A stretch of 64,000 nucleotides of DNA. Source: Chryseobacterium mucoviscidosis (GTDB lineage: Bacteria; Bacteroidota; Bacteroidia; Flavobacteriales; Weeksellaceae). Shown here in pieces: positions 40,897-49,676 of the stretch (position 1 is the first letter of the stretch; each line of letters opens with the position of its first letter). The notes below the pieces were generated by a model. It saw nothing but the letters and a program-made list of their open reading frames with translations. It did no database searches and was not told the DNA's origin. The position numbers were made by a program, and so were the translations under genes. The stretch covers positions 33,369 to 97,368 of the forward strand of contig NZ_MVAG01000071.1 in NCBI RefSeq assembly GCF_002177115.1, given 5' to 3'.

Positions 40897-41382
40897 ATGA
40901 GATCAAGGATTAATATCGAATCATTCATGATCGTATATTTTTTTACGTTTTTATCTACAATAGTCTTTACTTTCATTATTATTGATGATTTTAGAAGTTT
41001 TAAGATATTATATATTCTGAGAGATATTTTTTTTGTTTCAGCATTGATTTTATTTTGGAATTTTTTCTTTAAAATTCATGCAAAAATTATAATAACTGAT
41101 GGTATGATTATCTTTAAAAAATTTTTTAAAACTGAAACAATTAAGATAGATGATTTAGATTTTTGTTTTGAAAAAATAGAAAGAGCCAAATATCAGTCGT
41201 ACAATGTTTTATATCTTGTTAAAGATAATAGAGTGGTAGAAAGAATTTCAAGTTTTGATTATTCCAATTATATTGATCTTAAAAAAAAACTTAATCTAAC
41301 AGAATATCAATACATAAGATTTTCCGTCTTTGATATGATTAGAATTTTATTCGGTGTAAGAGTTTCTATTGCAAAAAAATAA
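40897..41382 (+). CDS. two-helix membrane protein with PH-like tail
   Basis: 161 aa. Two hydrophobic helices (about 8-30 and 38-58), then a soluble part with KIIITDGMIIFKKFFKTETIKIDDLDFCFEK. This strand pattern, 'DGMIIF...IKIDDL', resembles bacterial PH-like (DUF304-type) domains. Very rich in Phe/Ile/Lys and AT, unlike the radical SAM gene 11 bp upstream. Likely in the same transcript; function unknown. Confidence 0.65.
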   Translation: MRSRINIESFMIVYFFTFLSTIVFTFIIIDDFRSFKILYILRDIFFVSALILFWNFFFKIHAKIIITDGMIIFKKFFKTETIKIDDLDFCFEKIERAKYQSYNVLYLVKDNRVVERISSFDYSNYIDLKKKLNLTEYQYIRFSVFDMIRILFGVRVSIAKK

Positions 41383-41402
41383 GGCGTAAAAAAATTTACG
41401 CC
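41383..41402. terminator. bidirectional terminator
   Basis: GGCGTAAA and TTTACGCC form an 8-bp stem with a 4-base loop between convergent genes; A-tract before and T-rich after. It ends the lipid-locus transcript. Confidence 0.8.
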
Positions 41403-41415
41403 TCAATATTTATAT

Positions 41416-42186
41416 TTAATCAAACTTCATTACCTCATTCAGCGTATTCATATACTCGTAAGCGGTAAGATCGAATTTCACCGGAACAATAGAGATATAG
41501 CCATTCGCCAAAGCGGTTTCATCGGCATCTTCAGATTCGTCCATATTGTTGAAATATCCGGTAAGCCAGTAATATTTTTTTCCGTGAGGATTCACCCTTT
41601 CATCAAAGCTTTCTTCCCATTTTGCATTTGCCTGTTTGCATACTTTTACGCCTTTTATTTCCTCTTTTGGAAGTTTCGGAATGTTCACGTTTAAAACAAT
41701 TCCTTTCGGCATTGGGTTTTCCAGAGTTTTTCTTACAATATTCTGAATATATTCTTTCGCCTGTGTAAAATCTGCTTCCCAACTGAAATCCAGCAAAGAA
41801 AATCCGATGGCAGGAAGACTTTCTACACCCGCTTCAACAGCAGCAGACATCGTTCCCGAATAAATAACATTGATGGAAGAATTTGCTCCGTGATTAATTC
41901 CTGAAACCACAATATCCGGTCTTCGCGGAAGAATTTTGTCAAGAGCCATCTTTACACAGTCAACAGGAGTTCCGCTGCACGAAAAATCCTTTTGCGGACC
42001 GTCGAGATGTACTTCTTCGTAACTTAAAGTAGAATTTATGGTAATCGCATGACCTTTACCGCTTTGCGGAGAGTTGGGTGCTACAACAACTACTTCTCCG
42101 ATTTCGTTCATAAAACTGATAAGATTTCTGATTCCCGGTGCTGTAATTCCGTCATCATTTGTAACCAGAATAAGTGGTCTTTCCAT
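41416..42186 (-). CDS. surE: 5'/3'-nucleotidase SurE
   Basis: 256 aa. Metal site LILVTNDDGITAPGIRNL, then VVAPNSPQSGKGHAITI, the binding loop IVVSGINHGANSSINVIYSGTMSAAVEA, and GIVLNVNIPKLP. SurE hydrolyses nucleoside 5'- and 3'-monophosphates and short polyphosphates and is linked to stress survival. Cytoplasmic. Its promoter and the ctp promoter diverge in the 312-bp spacer upstream. Confidence 0.95.
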   Translation of the reverse strand: MERPLILVTNDDGITAPGIRNLISFMNEIGEVVVVAPNSPQSGKGHAITINSTLSYEEVHLDGPQKDFSCSGTPVDCVKMALDKILPRRPDIVVSGINHGANSSINVIYSGTMSAAVEAGVESLPAIGFSLLDFSWEADFTQAKEYIQNIVRKTLENPMPKGIVLNVNIPKLPKEEIKGVKVCKQANAKWEESFDERVNPHGKKYYWLTGYFNNMDESEDADETALANGYISIVPVKFDLTAYEYMNTLNEVMKFD

Positions 42187-42205
42187 ATAAATTTTTTAAT
42201 TGTAA

Positions 42206-42213
42206 CAAATATA
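42206..42213 (-). promoter_or_regulatory. -7 promoter element for surE
   Basis: Minus-strand TATATTTG, a good TAnnTTTG match, 20 bases before the ATG. The rest of 42187-42498 is AT-rich with no gene. Confidence 0.5.
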
Positions 42214-42412
42214 GCATAAAGAGTTTCTTCGGAAAAACTTTGCGTTTAATTATTGTATGAAATGTTTATGCCTTTTTATTCATTTTTGCGAAAACTAAAT
42301 TTAAAAACTAACAATTCTCTTTTTTAAAAAACAATTTTAACAGAGAAAATGTATTGGAAAACGGATTTTAATAAAATTCCTTAAAAGTAACAGATATTTA
42401 GAAATAAGGTAT

Positions 42413-42420
42413 TAAATTTG
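42413..42420 (+). promoter_or_regulatory. -7 promoter element for the processing protease
   Basis: TAAATTTG fits TAnnTTTG; leader about 75 nt. Confidence 0.35.
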
Positions 42421-42498
42421 ATAGTTTGTAACGGAGAATAAAAAATAACTACTTATTACAATACTTTTTTAAAATTAATAAAAATACATTACAGATTT

Positions 42499-44628
42499 AT
42501 GTGGAAAAATTTTAAGCTAAATAAATTTTTACTCCTAATTCCATTAACAAGTCTAATGTTTTGTTTCAACTCGCCAAAGAATGATGACGAAAAGATGCAG
42601 ACGATAATGGTGAGCGTTAAAAATACACTTTCTTATTTGCATTACAGCCCAAAACCTATTAATGATGCCTATTCTAAGGATGTTTATAAGCATTATTTTG
42701 AAATGGTAGATCCGGGAAAAAGATATTTCATTCAGTCCGATATGGATGAGTTCGGCAAACACGAAACGAAACTGGATGATTACATCAACCAGGGAGATCT
42801 TACTTTCTACAAACTTACCATCGACAGATTATACCAGAGAGTAGACGAAATCGATAAAATTACGCAGGATATCTTCAGCAAGCCGATTAATCTGGAAGAA
42901 GATGAAACGCTTATTTTAGAACCGAAAATGAAAAAAGTTCCGGCAAACAAGCAGGAGCAGTATAATGAGTGGAAAAAATTCATCAAATACAATATTCTTC
43001 AGGAAATTGAATCGATGAACAGCAAAGAAGAAGCTCAGAAAGAGAAAAAAGATTCTGTACAGAAATATAATCTGAAAGATACCATAAAATATCAGCCTCT
43101 TGCGCCGGATCAGAAGCTTAAAAAAGCAACCGATGAGGTGAAAGATCTTGTAAAAGAAACCTTTACGAGATTCAAAAAGAGAAAGAAAATGGATTGGTTT
43201 ACCGTGTATATGAATGCCTATACAGAAGTTTTCGATCCGCACACCAACTACTATTCTCCAAAGGATAAAGAAGATTTCGACACCAATTTCACCGGAAAAG
43301 TAATCGGAATCGGGGCCATTATTCAGGAGAAAAAAGGAAATCTTTATCTGGGTGCTTTAACGATCGGCGCTCCGGCGTGGAAATCCAAACAGCTTTCCGA
43401 AGGAGATAAAATTTTAAAAGTAAAATCTAAACCGAAAGAAGATGCCGTAAATGTTGTGGGAATGCTTTCTGATGAAGCCGTAAGACTTATCAGAGGTGAA
43501 AAAGGAACTCCGGTTACTTTAACGGTTCAGAAAAAAGACGGAACAATAAAAGAAGTTACCATGATTCGTGAAGAAGTGGCAATTGAAGATACTTTCGCAA
43601 GAAGTATTATTGTCAACTCTCCGAATGGTAAAAAATACGGATTCATCAATTTACCAAGTTTCAACGCAGATTTTGAAAATCCGAACGGAAGAAATGCTTC
43701 TGATGATATTAAAAACGAAATCATCAAGCTTAAAGCTCAGGGAATAGAAGGAATTGTTCTGGATCTTAGAAACAACGGAGGAGGTTCTTTAACGGAAGTG
43801 GGAGACATCATGGGACTTTTCATGCAGGCAGGACCTTATGTTCAGGTAAAAGACGGAAACGGGAAAATTCAGACCTTAAAAAATAAAAATGAAACTCCGA
43901 TCTGGACAGGCCCACTGGTGATTATGCAGAACGAACTTTCCGCTTCAGCTTCAGAAATTTTAGCAGGTGTGATGCAGGATTACGGAAGAGCGATGATTAT
44001 CGGTTCGCCTCAATCATTCGGAAAAGGAACCGTGCAGACTTTTGTGGATCTGAACAGATTCTTAAACACAGAAGACGATTTCGGATCTTTAAAACTTACC
44101 ATCCAGAAATTCTACAAAATTACAGGAGAATCTACCCAGAGAAAAGGAATTGTTTCAGATATTCAGATGAAAGATCTTTTCACATATGCTGAAGTAGGAG
44201 AAAGATATGATGATTATGCTCTGGCTTGGGATAAAATTCCTTCTACAAGCTTCCAGAAGCTTAATTATTTCAACATTCAGGCGTTGGAAAAAGCAAGCAA
44301 CGACAGAATGGCTAAAAATGCAAAATATCAGTTGCTGTTAGAATCTGCTCAGTGGAGAGAACAGTTGGATAAAGAAGAGACCATTACTTTGAATATCAAT
44401 AAATTCAATGAACTGATGAAGCAGAGAAAAGCACAGATCGAGAAGTTCAAGTCTCTTACGAAATTTGAAAACGGTCTTCAGTTTACTTTATATCAGAATG
44501 AAATTGAAAGAGAGAAAAAAGATGAAGCCTTCAAGAAAAAATCTGAAATCTGGATCAAAAATCTTAAAAAAGACCTTTACCTTCAGGAAGCAATGAACAT
44601 CATTACAGACATGAGTGTAAAATCTTAA
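42499..44628 (+). CDS. C-terminal (tail-specific) processing protease, S41
   Basis: 709 aa. N-terminal signal or anchor (FLLLIPLTSLMFCF), then a helical region common to the Tsp/Prc group (SYLHYSPKPINDAY, VDPGKRYFIQSDMDEF). A PDZ domain spans about 270-365 (TGKVIGIGAIIQEKKGNL). The protease core is NNGGGSLTEVGDIMGLF and NELSASASEILAGVMQDYGRAMIIG, with the nucleophile Ser in SASASEI and the base Lys in SFGKGTVQT. It cleaves C-terminal tails of periplasmic proteins and often tunes peptidoglycan hydrolases. C-terminal DUF3340-like helices (about 540-709) follow. Confidence 0.93.
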   Translation: MWKNFKLNKFLLLIPLTSLMFCFNSPKNDDEKMQTIMVSVKNTLSYLHYSPKPINDAYSKDVYKHYFEMVDPGKRYFIQSDMDEFGKHETKLDDYINQGDLTFYKLTIDRLYQRVDEIDKITQDIFSKPINLEEDETLILEPKMKKVPANKQEQYNEWKKFIKYNILQEIESMNSKEEAQKEKKDSVQKYNLKDTIKYQPLAPDQKLKKATDEVKDLVKETFTRFKKRKKMDWFTVYMNAYTEVFDPHTNYYSPKDKEDFDTNFTGKVIGIGAIIQEKKGNLYLGALTIGAPAWKSKQLSEGDKILKVKSKPKEDAVNVVGMLSDEAVRLIRGEKGTPVTLTVQKKDGTIKEVTMIREEVAIEDTFARSIIVNSPNGKKYGFINLPSFNADFENPNGRNASDDIKNEIIKLKAQGIEGIVLDLRNNGGGSLTEVGDIMGLFMQAGPYVQVKDGNGKIQTLKNKNETPIWTGPLVIMQNELSASASEILAGVMQDYGRAMIIGSPQSFGKGTVQTFVDLNRFLNTEDDFGSLKLTIQKFYKITGESTQRKGIVSDIQMKDLFTYAEVGERYDDYALAWDKIPSTSFQKLNYFNIQALEKASNDRMAKNAKYQLLLESAQWREQLDKEETITLNINKFNELMKQRKAQIEKFKSLTKFENGLQFTLYQNEIEREKKDEAFKKKSEIWIKNLKKDLYLQEAMNIITDMSVKS

Positions 44629-44645
44629 TATTCAGATCGAAATAT

Positions 44646-44679
44646 AAAAATACCGCTAACAAAAAGTAGCGGTATTTTT
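44646..44679. terminator. bidirectional terminator
   Basis: AAAAATACCGCTA pairs with TAGCGGTATTTTT (13 bp, 8-base loop) between the convergent protease and sodC genes. Confidence 0.9.
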
Positions 44680-44698
44680 TATCGATAGAAGTGGAAAA

Positions 44699-45202
44699 CT
44701 ACTTAATCTCCACACAACCCACTCTTCCTCCTGCATTTCCGGTTGGCTGCGTATGAAAATCGTAGGCTGCGGCGTGAATAATCATTCCTTTTCCGATGAT
44801 GTTTTTAGACTCATCAGAACATCCGAGACACCATTTGTTGGTTTTAAAAGTCAGCGTTGCCACACCATCCTGATTTGCCGTAAGATTTCCGATATCTCCC
44901 ATGTGGAAATGTTCAGTGCCCCATTTTCCGTGATCGTTTTTCGATGGATTCCAGTGTCCTCCCGTTGAAGTTCCGTCCGCTGCGGAGCAGTCTCCTTTTT
45001 CATGGATGTGTACCGCGTGAATTCCCGGAGTAAGATTCGTAACATCCAGTTTCATAACAACTTCATCTCCTTTTTGGGTAAACTTTGCCGTTCCGCCCGT
45101 TTGTGTGTTGCTTTTGGAAAGGATCTGATACGTATTTGTTGTTCCGCATGAAACCGCAAAAAACGCACATCCTGCCAATAATGCTAATGTTGTACCTTTC
45201 AT
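44699..45202 (-). CDS. sodC: copper-zinc superoxide dismutase, lipoprotein
   Basis: 167 aa. N-terminal signal with a possible lipobox (FAVSC, Cys at about 19). The domain shows GIHAVHIHEKGDCSAADGTSTGGHWNP, HGKWGTEHFHMGDIGNLTA and GKGMIIHAAAYDFHTQPTGNAGGRVGCVEI. All His/Asp metal ligands expected in HxH, HFHMGD and IIHA are present; disulphide Cys in KGDC and VGC. The usual HAGADD turn is HAAAYD. Converts superoxide to peroxide and oxygen in the periplasm or at the membrane. A small WCLGC insert in the C-terminal half is unusual. Confidence 0.92.
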   Translation of the reverse strand: MKGTTLALLAGCAFFAVSCGTTNTYQILSKSNTQTGGTAKFTQKGDEVVMKLDVTNLTPGIHAVHIHEKGDCSAADGTSTGGHWNPSKNDHGKWGTEHFHMGDIGNLTANQDGVATLTFKTNKWCLGCSDESKNIIGKGMIIHAAAYDFHTQPTGNAGGRVGCVEIK

Positions 45203-45347
45203 TTTTAAATGATTTAAAGTGATTGTTGGATAAAGTTAGACAACATTTTTCAAAGCGCATTACGATTCCTGTCTTTTTTCATCAATAGCAATAAAAGACA
45301 AACCAATTTCATCCGATGTCGATACCTTTGCAGGAAATGCTTTTAAA

Positions 45348-45857
45348 TTGGAAGAATACAGAAAAAGAATGGTGAAAGCTATTCAGTACATTGATAACAA
45401 TCTCGATACCGAACTTTCTTTAGAAAAAGTTGCGGAAGTTGCAGCGTATTCTCCCTTTCATTTTCACAGGATTTTCAGAGTGATGACCAATGAACCCCTT
45501 CAAAGCTATATCATCCGCAAAAGAATTGAAAAAAGCGCCTTTTATTTAGCCGTAAAAAAGAACATAAGTGTAAAAAATATTTATCTTGAATTAGGTTTCT
45601 CCAACCATTCAGCGTTTAACAAATCATTTAAAAAGCATTACGGAAAATCTCCCTCAGAATTCAGAAAATCGGCTCCCGAAAAATTTCATAAAATTCAATT
45701 AAAACAAAGCAAGAACGGACAAATGGATGCAGTTTTTCAACAATACATTTGCAATATAGAAAACCTTGCGTTTAAGAAGACTTGTCCCGAACTCAGTTTA
45801 AATAGTAGTAAAATTCCCCTCCTTTGGAGGGGTGGCGAAAATTCAAAGAATTTTTGA
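45348..45857 (+). CDS. AraC-family regulator, truncated at the 3' end
   Basis: 169 aa from TTG (45348); an ATG seven codons later is the alternative. Two AraC helix-turn-helix motifs occupy about 8-108: LSLEKVAEVAAYSPFHFHRIFR and ISVKNIYLELGFSNHSAFNKSFKKHYGKSPSEF. Family relatives go on with a GyrI-like effector-binding domain starting near VFQQYICNIENL. Here the reading runs into repeat sequence after about residue 140 and ends ENSKNF. So the effector domain is missing and the tail (LLWRGGE) is encoded by a repeat. Probably a degraded gene. Confidence 0.75.
   Translation: MEEYRKRMVKAIQYIDNNLDTELSLEKVAEVAAYSPFHFHRIFRVMTNEPLQSYIIRKRIEKSAFYLAVKKNISVKNIYLELGFSNHSAFNKSFKKHYGKSPSEFRKSAPEKFHKIQLKQSKNGQMDAVFQQYICNIENLAFKKTCPELSLNSSKIPLLWRGGENSKNF
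45816..45854. repeat. twin-hairpin repeat at the end of the araC-like gene
   Basis: CCCCTCC-TTT-GGAGGGG (45816-45832) followed by AAAATTC-AAA-GAATTTT (45838-45854), then TTGACGGGGTGGT. The pattern resembles the CCTCC/GGAGG palindromes dispersed in Flavobacteriia spacers. It forms the last codons of the regulator. Confidence 0.55.
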
Positions 45858-45976
45858 CGGGGTGGTCAATATATTTTACAAAGTAAATTTTCAGCACCAG
45901 AAAATCAAAAACGACGACTCAGATTCTAAAAACGACCACTCAGCAAAAAAAATTTATCAGTCATATAATTTCGTCA

Positions 45977-45984
45977 TACTTTTG
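45977..45984 (+). promoter_or_regulatory. -7 promoter element for the TonB-dependent receptor
   Basis: TACTTTTG fits TAnnTTTG, 18 bases before the ATG at 46003. Confidence 0.45.
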
Positions 45985-46002
45985 AATCGAAATAAAACAG
46001 CT

Positions 46003-48243
46003 ATGAAAACAAAATTATTATTTCTTACCACTTTTTTATCATTTGCACTAAGTTTTGCTCAAACCAGAATTTCGGGAAAAGTAACATACAAAAATAAAGG
46101 AGTAGGAGAGGTAAATATAACATTGAAAGATACTTACGACGGCGCAACAACAGATGCCAACGGAAATTTCTCTTTCGAAACTTCAGAAAAAGGAAATAAG
46201 ATACTGACCTTCACACATCCAAAATATATTGACGTTGAAAAACAGATTGTTATTGAAAATCAGGAAGTTTCTGTGAATGCAGAACTGAAAGAGCAAATTA
46301 ATGAAATTGATGCGGTAGTCGTTTCGGCAGGTTCCATTGAAGCAAGCGACAAAAAAAGAGCAACAGCTTTACTTACGCCGATTGATATTTACACAACAGC
46401 CGGAGCGGACGGACAGATCACATCTGCATTAACGTATCTTCCTGGAGTTCAGAAAGTGGGAGAAACAGAAGGTCTTTTCATCCGTGGCGGAACAGGAACG
46501 GAATCCAAAATTTTTATGGATGGAAGCTTAATCAACAATTATTTCTCCAATTCAGTTCCGGGAATTGCAGGAAGAGACCGTTTTAATACCTCTCTTTTCA
46601 AAGGCAATGTATTCTCAAGTGGCGGATATTCTGCATTGTACGGTCAGGCTCTTTCGGGGGCACTGATGCTGGAAAGTGTAGATCTTCCGGATCAGAGTTC
46701 TTACGATTTCGGTGTTTCTCCGATCTTTCTGAATGCAGGATTCCAGAGATTGGGCGATAATAAAAACTATTCTTACGGAGCCAGTCTTGGCTATTCCAAC
46801 TTAAAACTAATGCAGGAAATTTTCAATTTTAATACCAATTTTTCCGAAGCTCCACAAAGTATAAACAGCGATCTGAATTTCAGATTTAAAACAAAATCAG
46901 GCGGATTTTTCAAATATTACGGTAAATACGATTCCAACAGAATGGCAGTGCAGACTCCAAGTCTGGAACCGGAAGATTATGACCTGTCTCTCGTGAAACT
47001 GAAAGGAAAAAATACCTATCATAATTTGTCTTTCAAGCAGAAATTCGGAAAATATTTACTGAATGCAGGAGCATCTTATTCCTATAATCAATCAGACCTT
47101 GATTTTTCAACCCAAAAAGGCGAAACCCAAACCGGAAGCACAAAACTTCTGAATGACGGAAATTACATCAATTTCAAAACAGTTTTAGAAAGAAAAATAA
47201 ATAAAATCAGCGCGTTACGAGGAGGTTTTGAACTGAATAGTACCAGCGAAAAATTAAATTTTAACGATTTTGTAACGAAAAACTACAAAGACCTGATCTC
47301 TTCAGCGTTTGCAGAAACAGATCTAGGATTCAGCAATCAGTTGTCAGCAAAAATAGGAGTGAGAGCAGAGCATTCTTCCTACCTTGGGAAAAGCAATATT
47401 GCACCTAGACTGGCTTTAGCTTATCGTCTTGCGAAAGACTGGACTACCTCTTTCGCTTACGGAATTTTTTATCAGAATCCGGAAAGCAGATATATCAACG
47501 GTCCTGCAAATTTAGACTTCCAGAAATCACAGCATTATATCTTTCAGGTGCAGAGAACAACGGAAGGAAGAAGCCTGAGATTTGAAGCTTTTTATAAAAA
47601 ATATGACGATCTTCTGAAGGTAAAAAACCTACAGTATATCGACGGACAGAACCAGTTTGTGCAGACAGCGGATAACAACAGCGGTTTTGGTTATGCAAAA
47701 GGACTGGAATTATTCTGGAGAGATAAAAAAACATTCGACAATATCGATTACTGGATCAGCTATTCATTTTTAGATTCAAAAAGAGATTTTATGAATTATC
47801 CGATGAGTTTAAAACCGAATTTCGCTTCCGAACACACCCTTTCTGCAGTAGCCAAAAGATTTGTTCCGGAATGGAAAACAGGCTTCAATATTTCCTACAC
47901 ATACGCAAAAGGCCGTCCGTATTACGACATCGCAACACAGGACGTGAATGGTGAACAGAAATATTTCGTTAGACACGAAGGCAGTCTGAAAGATTACAAC
48001 GCGTTAAATTTCAGTGTAAATTATCTTCCCAATTTAGGAAAGAAAGACTCAAAAACATTTACCGTTCTCGTATTGAGTGTATCCAATATTTTAGGATCGA
48101 AAAATGTATACGGTTACAATTTCTCAATGGACGGATCAAGGAGTTCAGCGGTTGTTCCGCCTGTAAATACCTTTGTTTTTGTAGGCGCATTCATCAGCTT
48201 CGGAGTCGACAAAACGCAGGATGCCATCAATAATAATCTGTAA
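46003..48243 (+). CDS. TonB-dependent receptor with carboxypeptidase-like domain
   Basis: 746 aa. The ATG at 46003 gives MKTKLLFLTTFLSFALSFAQ, a signal peptide; a frame extending upstream is not used. Residues about 22-100 are a CarboxypepD_reg-like domain (ISGKVTYKNKGVGEVNITLKD, TTDANGNFSF). The plug is about 105-215 with ALTYLPGVQKVGETEGLFIRGG and SGGYSALYGQALSGALML. A long beta-barrel follows, ending in FVFVGAFISFGVDK. It imports a siderophore or other ligand across the outer membrane, energised by TonB. The ligand is unknown. Confidence 0.92.
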   Translation: MKTKLLFLTTFLSFALSFAQTRISGKVTYKNKGVGEVNITLKDTYDGATTDANGNFSFETSEKGNKILTFTHPKYIDVEKQIVIENQEVSVNAELKEQINEIDAVVVSAGSIEASDKKRATALLTPIDIYTTAGADGQITSALTYLPGVQKVGETEGLFIRGGTGTESKIFMDGSLINNYFSNSVPGIAGRDRFNTSLFKGNVFSSGGYSALYGQALSGALMLESVDLPDQSSYDFGVSPIFLNAGFQRLGDNKNYSYGASLGYSNLKLMQEIFNFNTNFSEAPQSINSDLNFRFKTKSGGFFKYYGKYDSNRMAVQTPSLEPEDYDLSLVKLKGKNTYHNLSFKQKFGKYLLNAGASYSYNQSDLDFSTQKGETQTGSTKLLNDGNYINFKTVLERKINKISALRGGFELNSTSEKLNFNDFVTKNYKDLISSAFAETDLGFSNQLSAKIGVRAEHSSYLGKSNIAPRLALAYRLAKDWTTSFAYGIFYQNPESRYINGPANLDFQKSQHYIFQVQRTTEGRSLRFEAFYKKYDDLLKVKNLQYIDGQNQFVQTADNNSGFGYAKGLELFWRDKKTFDNIDYWISYSFLDSKRDFMNYPMSLKPNFASEHTLSAVAKRFVPEWKTGFNISYTYAKGRPYYDIATQDVNGEQKYFVRHEGSLKDYNALNFSVNYLPNLGKKDSKTFTVLVLSVSNILGSKNVYGYNFSMDGSRSSAVVPPVNTFVFVGAFISFGVDKTQDAINNNL

Positions 48244-48312
48244 AAGTAATTTCAATTCAATTAAAAATATATCTTTAGTCAAAACAAAAATTAACTTAAA
48301 AATTTAGAAAAC

Positions 48313-48963
48313 ATGAAAAAATACCTGTTAACCTTTGCTTTAAGTCTGATGAGTTTAACCGCTTTTGCCCAGACAGATTATGAAAAAATAATGTCTGATA
48401 AAATTGCCAAAATTGAAAACTGTAAATCTCTTGACGAATTCCAGACTCTGGCGAATGACTTCGACAGAATCGGGAAAAAAGAAACCAAAGAATGGCTTCC
48501 TGCATATTATGCCGCGTTTTCATACATTCAAAAGGGAAGAATGTTAATGAGAGAAGGTAAAATGTCTGAGCTTTCAACACAGGCAAATATTGCAGAAAAA
48601 TATCTGGATCAGGCGGAAAACATTGCCGGAAAAGACAATGCAGAAATTCACCTGCTGAGAAAAATGTCGTATTCCCTTAAAATGATGGAAAATCCTACCG
48701 AAAGATACATGACAGACGGAATGAAAGCCATAGAAGAATTGAAAAAAGCAGAAAACCTTGATCCCGAAAACCCAAGAATTGCCCTGATAAAAGCGGAAGA
48801 CACTTACTTCACTCCGGAGCAGTTTGGAGGAAGCAAAACAAAAGGGATGGAACAGTTTAAAGATGCTTTAACGAAGTTTAAAACCTACGTTCCAAAATCT
48901 AAAATCGCTCCCAACTGGGGAAAAGCAGAAGCTGAATATTTTGTAAGCGGAGCTGCGAAATAA
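48313..48963 (+). CDS. secreted helical (TPR-like) protein
   Basis: 216 aa. Signal peptide ends TAFAQ. The body is helical with TPR-like pairs: AYYAAFSYIQKGRMLMREGK, ANIAEKYLDQAENIA and AIEELKKAENLDPENPRIALIKAE. The C-terminus EAEYFVSGAAK has no anchor. It lies 69 bp after the TonB-dependent receptor and ends in a terminator, so it may be an accessory periplasmic partner. I recall similar small proteins in Bacteroidota after such receptors, but none with a known role. Confidence 0.75.
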   Translation: MKKYLLTFALSLMSLTAFAQTDYEKIMSDKIAKIENCKSLDEFQTLANDFDRIGKKETKEWLPAYYAAFSYIQKGRMLMREGKMSELSTQANIAEKYLDQAENIAGKDNAEIHLLRKMSYSLKMMENPTERYMTDGMKAIEELKKAENLDPENPRIALIKAEDTYFTPEQFGGSKTKGMEQFKDALTKFKTYVPKSKIAPNWGKAEAEYFVSGAAK

Positions 48964-49008
48964 CTTAAAGTTATGGTAATTATTCACTAATTTAAACTAA
49001 TACTTTAA

Positions 49009-49040
49009 AAATAAAGGACTATTAAATTAGTCCTTTATTT
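49009..49040. terminator. bidirectional terminator
   Basis: AAATAAAGGACT (49009-49020) pairs with AGTCCTTTATTT (49029-49040), 12 bp, loop 8. It ends the receptor transcript and also overlaps the stop codon of the minus-strand gene. Confidence 0.85.
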
Positions 49041-49460
49041 AAATAAGTTATATAAGAAAAATACAGTGACAACGGCTGTTGTAAAAATTGTAAACAATGA
49101 ATAATTAGTTGTTTTATTTATTGTTTTGCCGAGTTTATCAACATTACTAAAATCTTCTAAAATATTTGCTTCCATTCTACTTTTTTCCATCATTTTATAT
49201 TCAATAAATATTATAATACCTAAATTAATAATTGGAACTAAAATTAGTTCCATTGGAACATCATCTTCAATTTTAGCTATTGCAAAAAAACCTGCAATCA
49301 TAATGTTATTGAAATTAAACAATTTATCATGTATTCTATCAAAATACTTTAGAACATCTCTAGTACCATCATATGATGTCTTTTCTAAAGAAGCCATTGA
49401 TTTATCTATATCTTTAAATATTTCATCAAGGTTTTGTCTCTGTTTTTCAAAATCTTCCAT
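49035..49460 (-). CDS. three-helix membrane protein, unknown
   Basis: 141 aa: a charged N-terminal helix (FEKQRQNLDEIFKDIDKSMASLEK), then hydrophobic segments near residues 52-64, 70-86 and 119-138. AT content is higher and the codons are richer in Ile/Asn/Lys than in the neighbours, so it may be an acquired or accessory gene. No family recognised. Confidence 0.65.
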   Translation of the reverse strand: MEDFEKQRQNLDEIFKDIDKSMASLEKTSYDGTRDVLKYFDRIHDKLFNFNNIMIAGFFAIAKIEDDVPMELILVPIINLGIIIFIEYKMMEKSRMEANILEDFSNVDKLGKTINKTTNYSLFTIFTTAVVTVFFLYNLFK

Positions 49461-49557
49461 AAGTATTTTTTTTTGGTTTAATGTTTAAAAACTTTTTCAT
49501 ATTCAAATCGAATTCTATTAATTTAAGCACATATTTGATAACAACATCAAAATTAAA

Positions 49558-49585
49558 ATAAAACCTTCTTCGCGTAAGGTTTTAT
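49558..49585. terminator. hairpin between 49035-49460 and the kinase gene
   Basis: ATAAAACCTT and AAGGTTTTAT form a 10-bp stem (loop 8). It does not follow a plus-strand gene; it may be a leader structure of the kinase gene or a leftover. Confidence 0.45.
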
Positions 49586-49676
49586 TTTGCGTTTCAGTCA
49601 TAAAAAATGACGGTTCGGCGAAAAATTATTTTTAATACTTTTATTAAAGCCTAATTTTGAACCAAGAAAATTCACA

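Noticed and set aside
42187..42498. Search for a riboswitch in the surE/protease spacer
   Set aside because: Only A/T-rich sequence and two promoter-like motifs are visible; no conserved aptamer core.
45832..46002. Upstream in-frame extension of the TonB receptor gene
   Set aside because: It would add about 57 residues without sense before a clear signal peptide, and it crosses the promoter and the repeat at the end of the araC-like gene.
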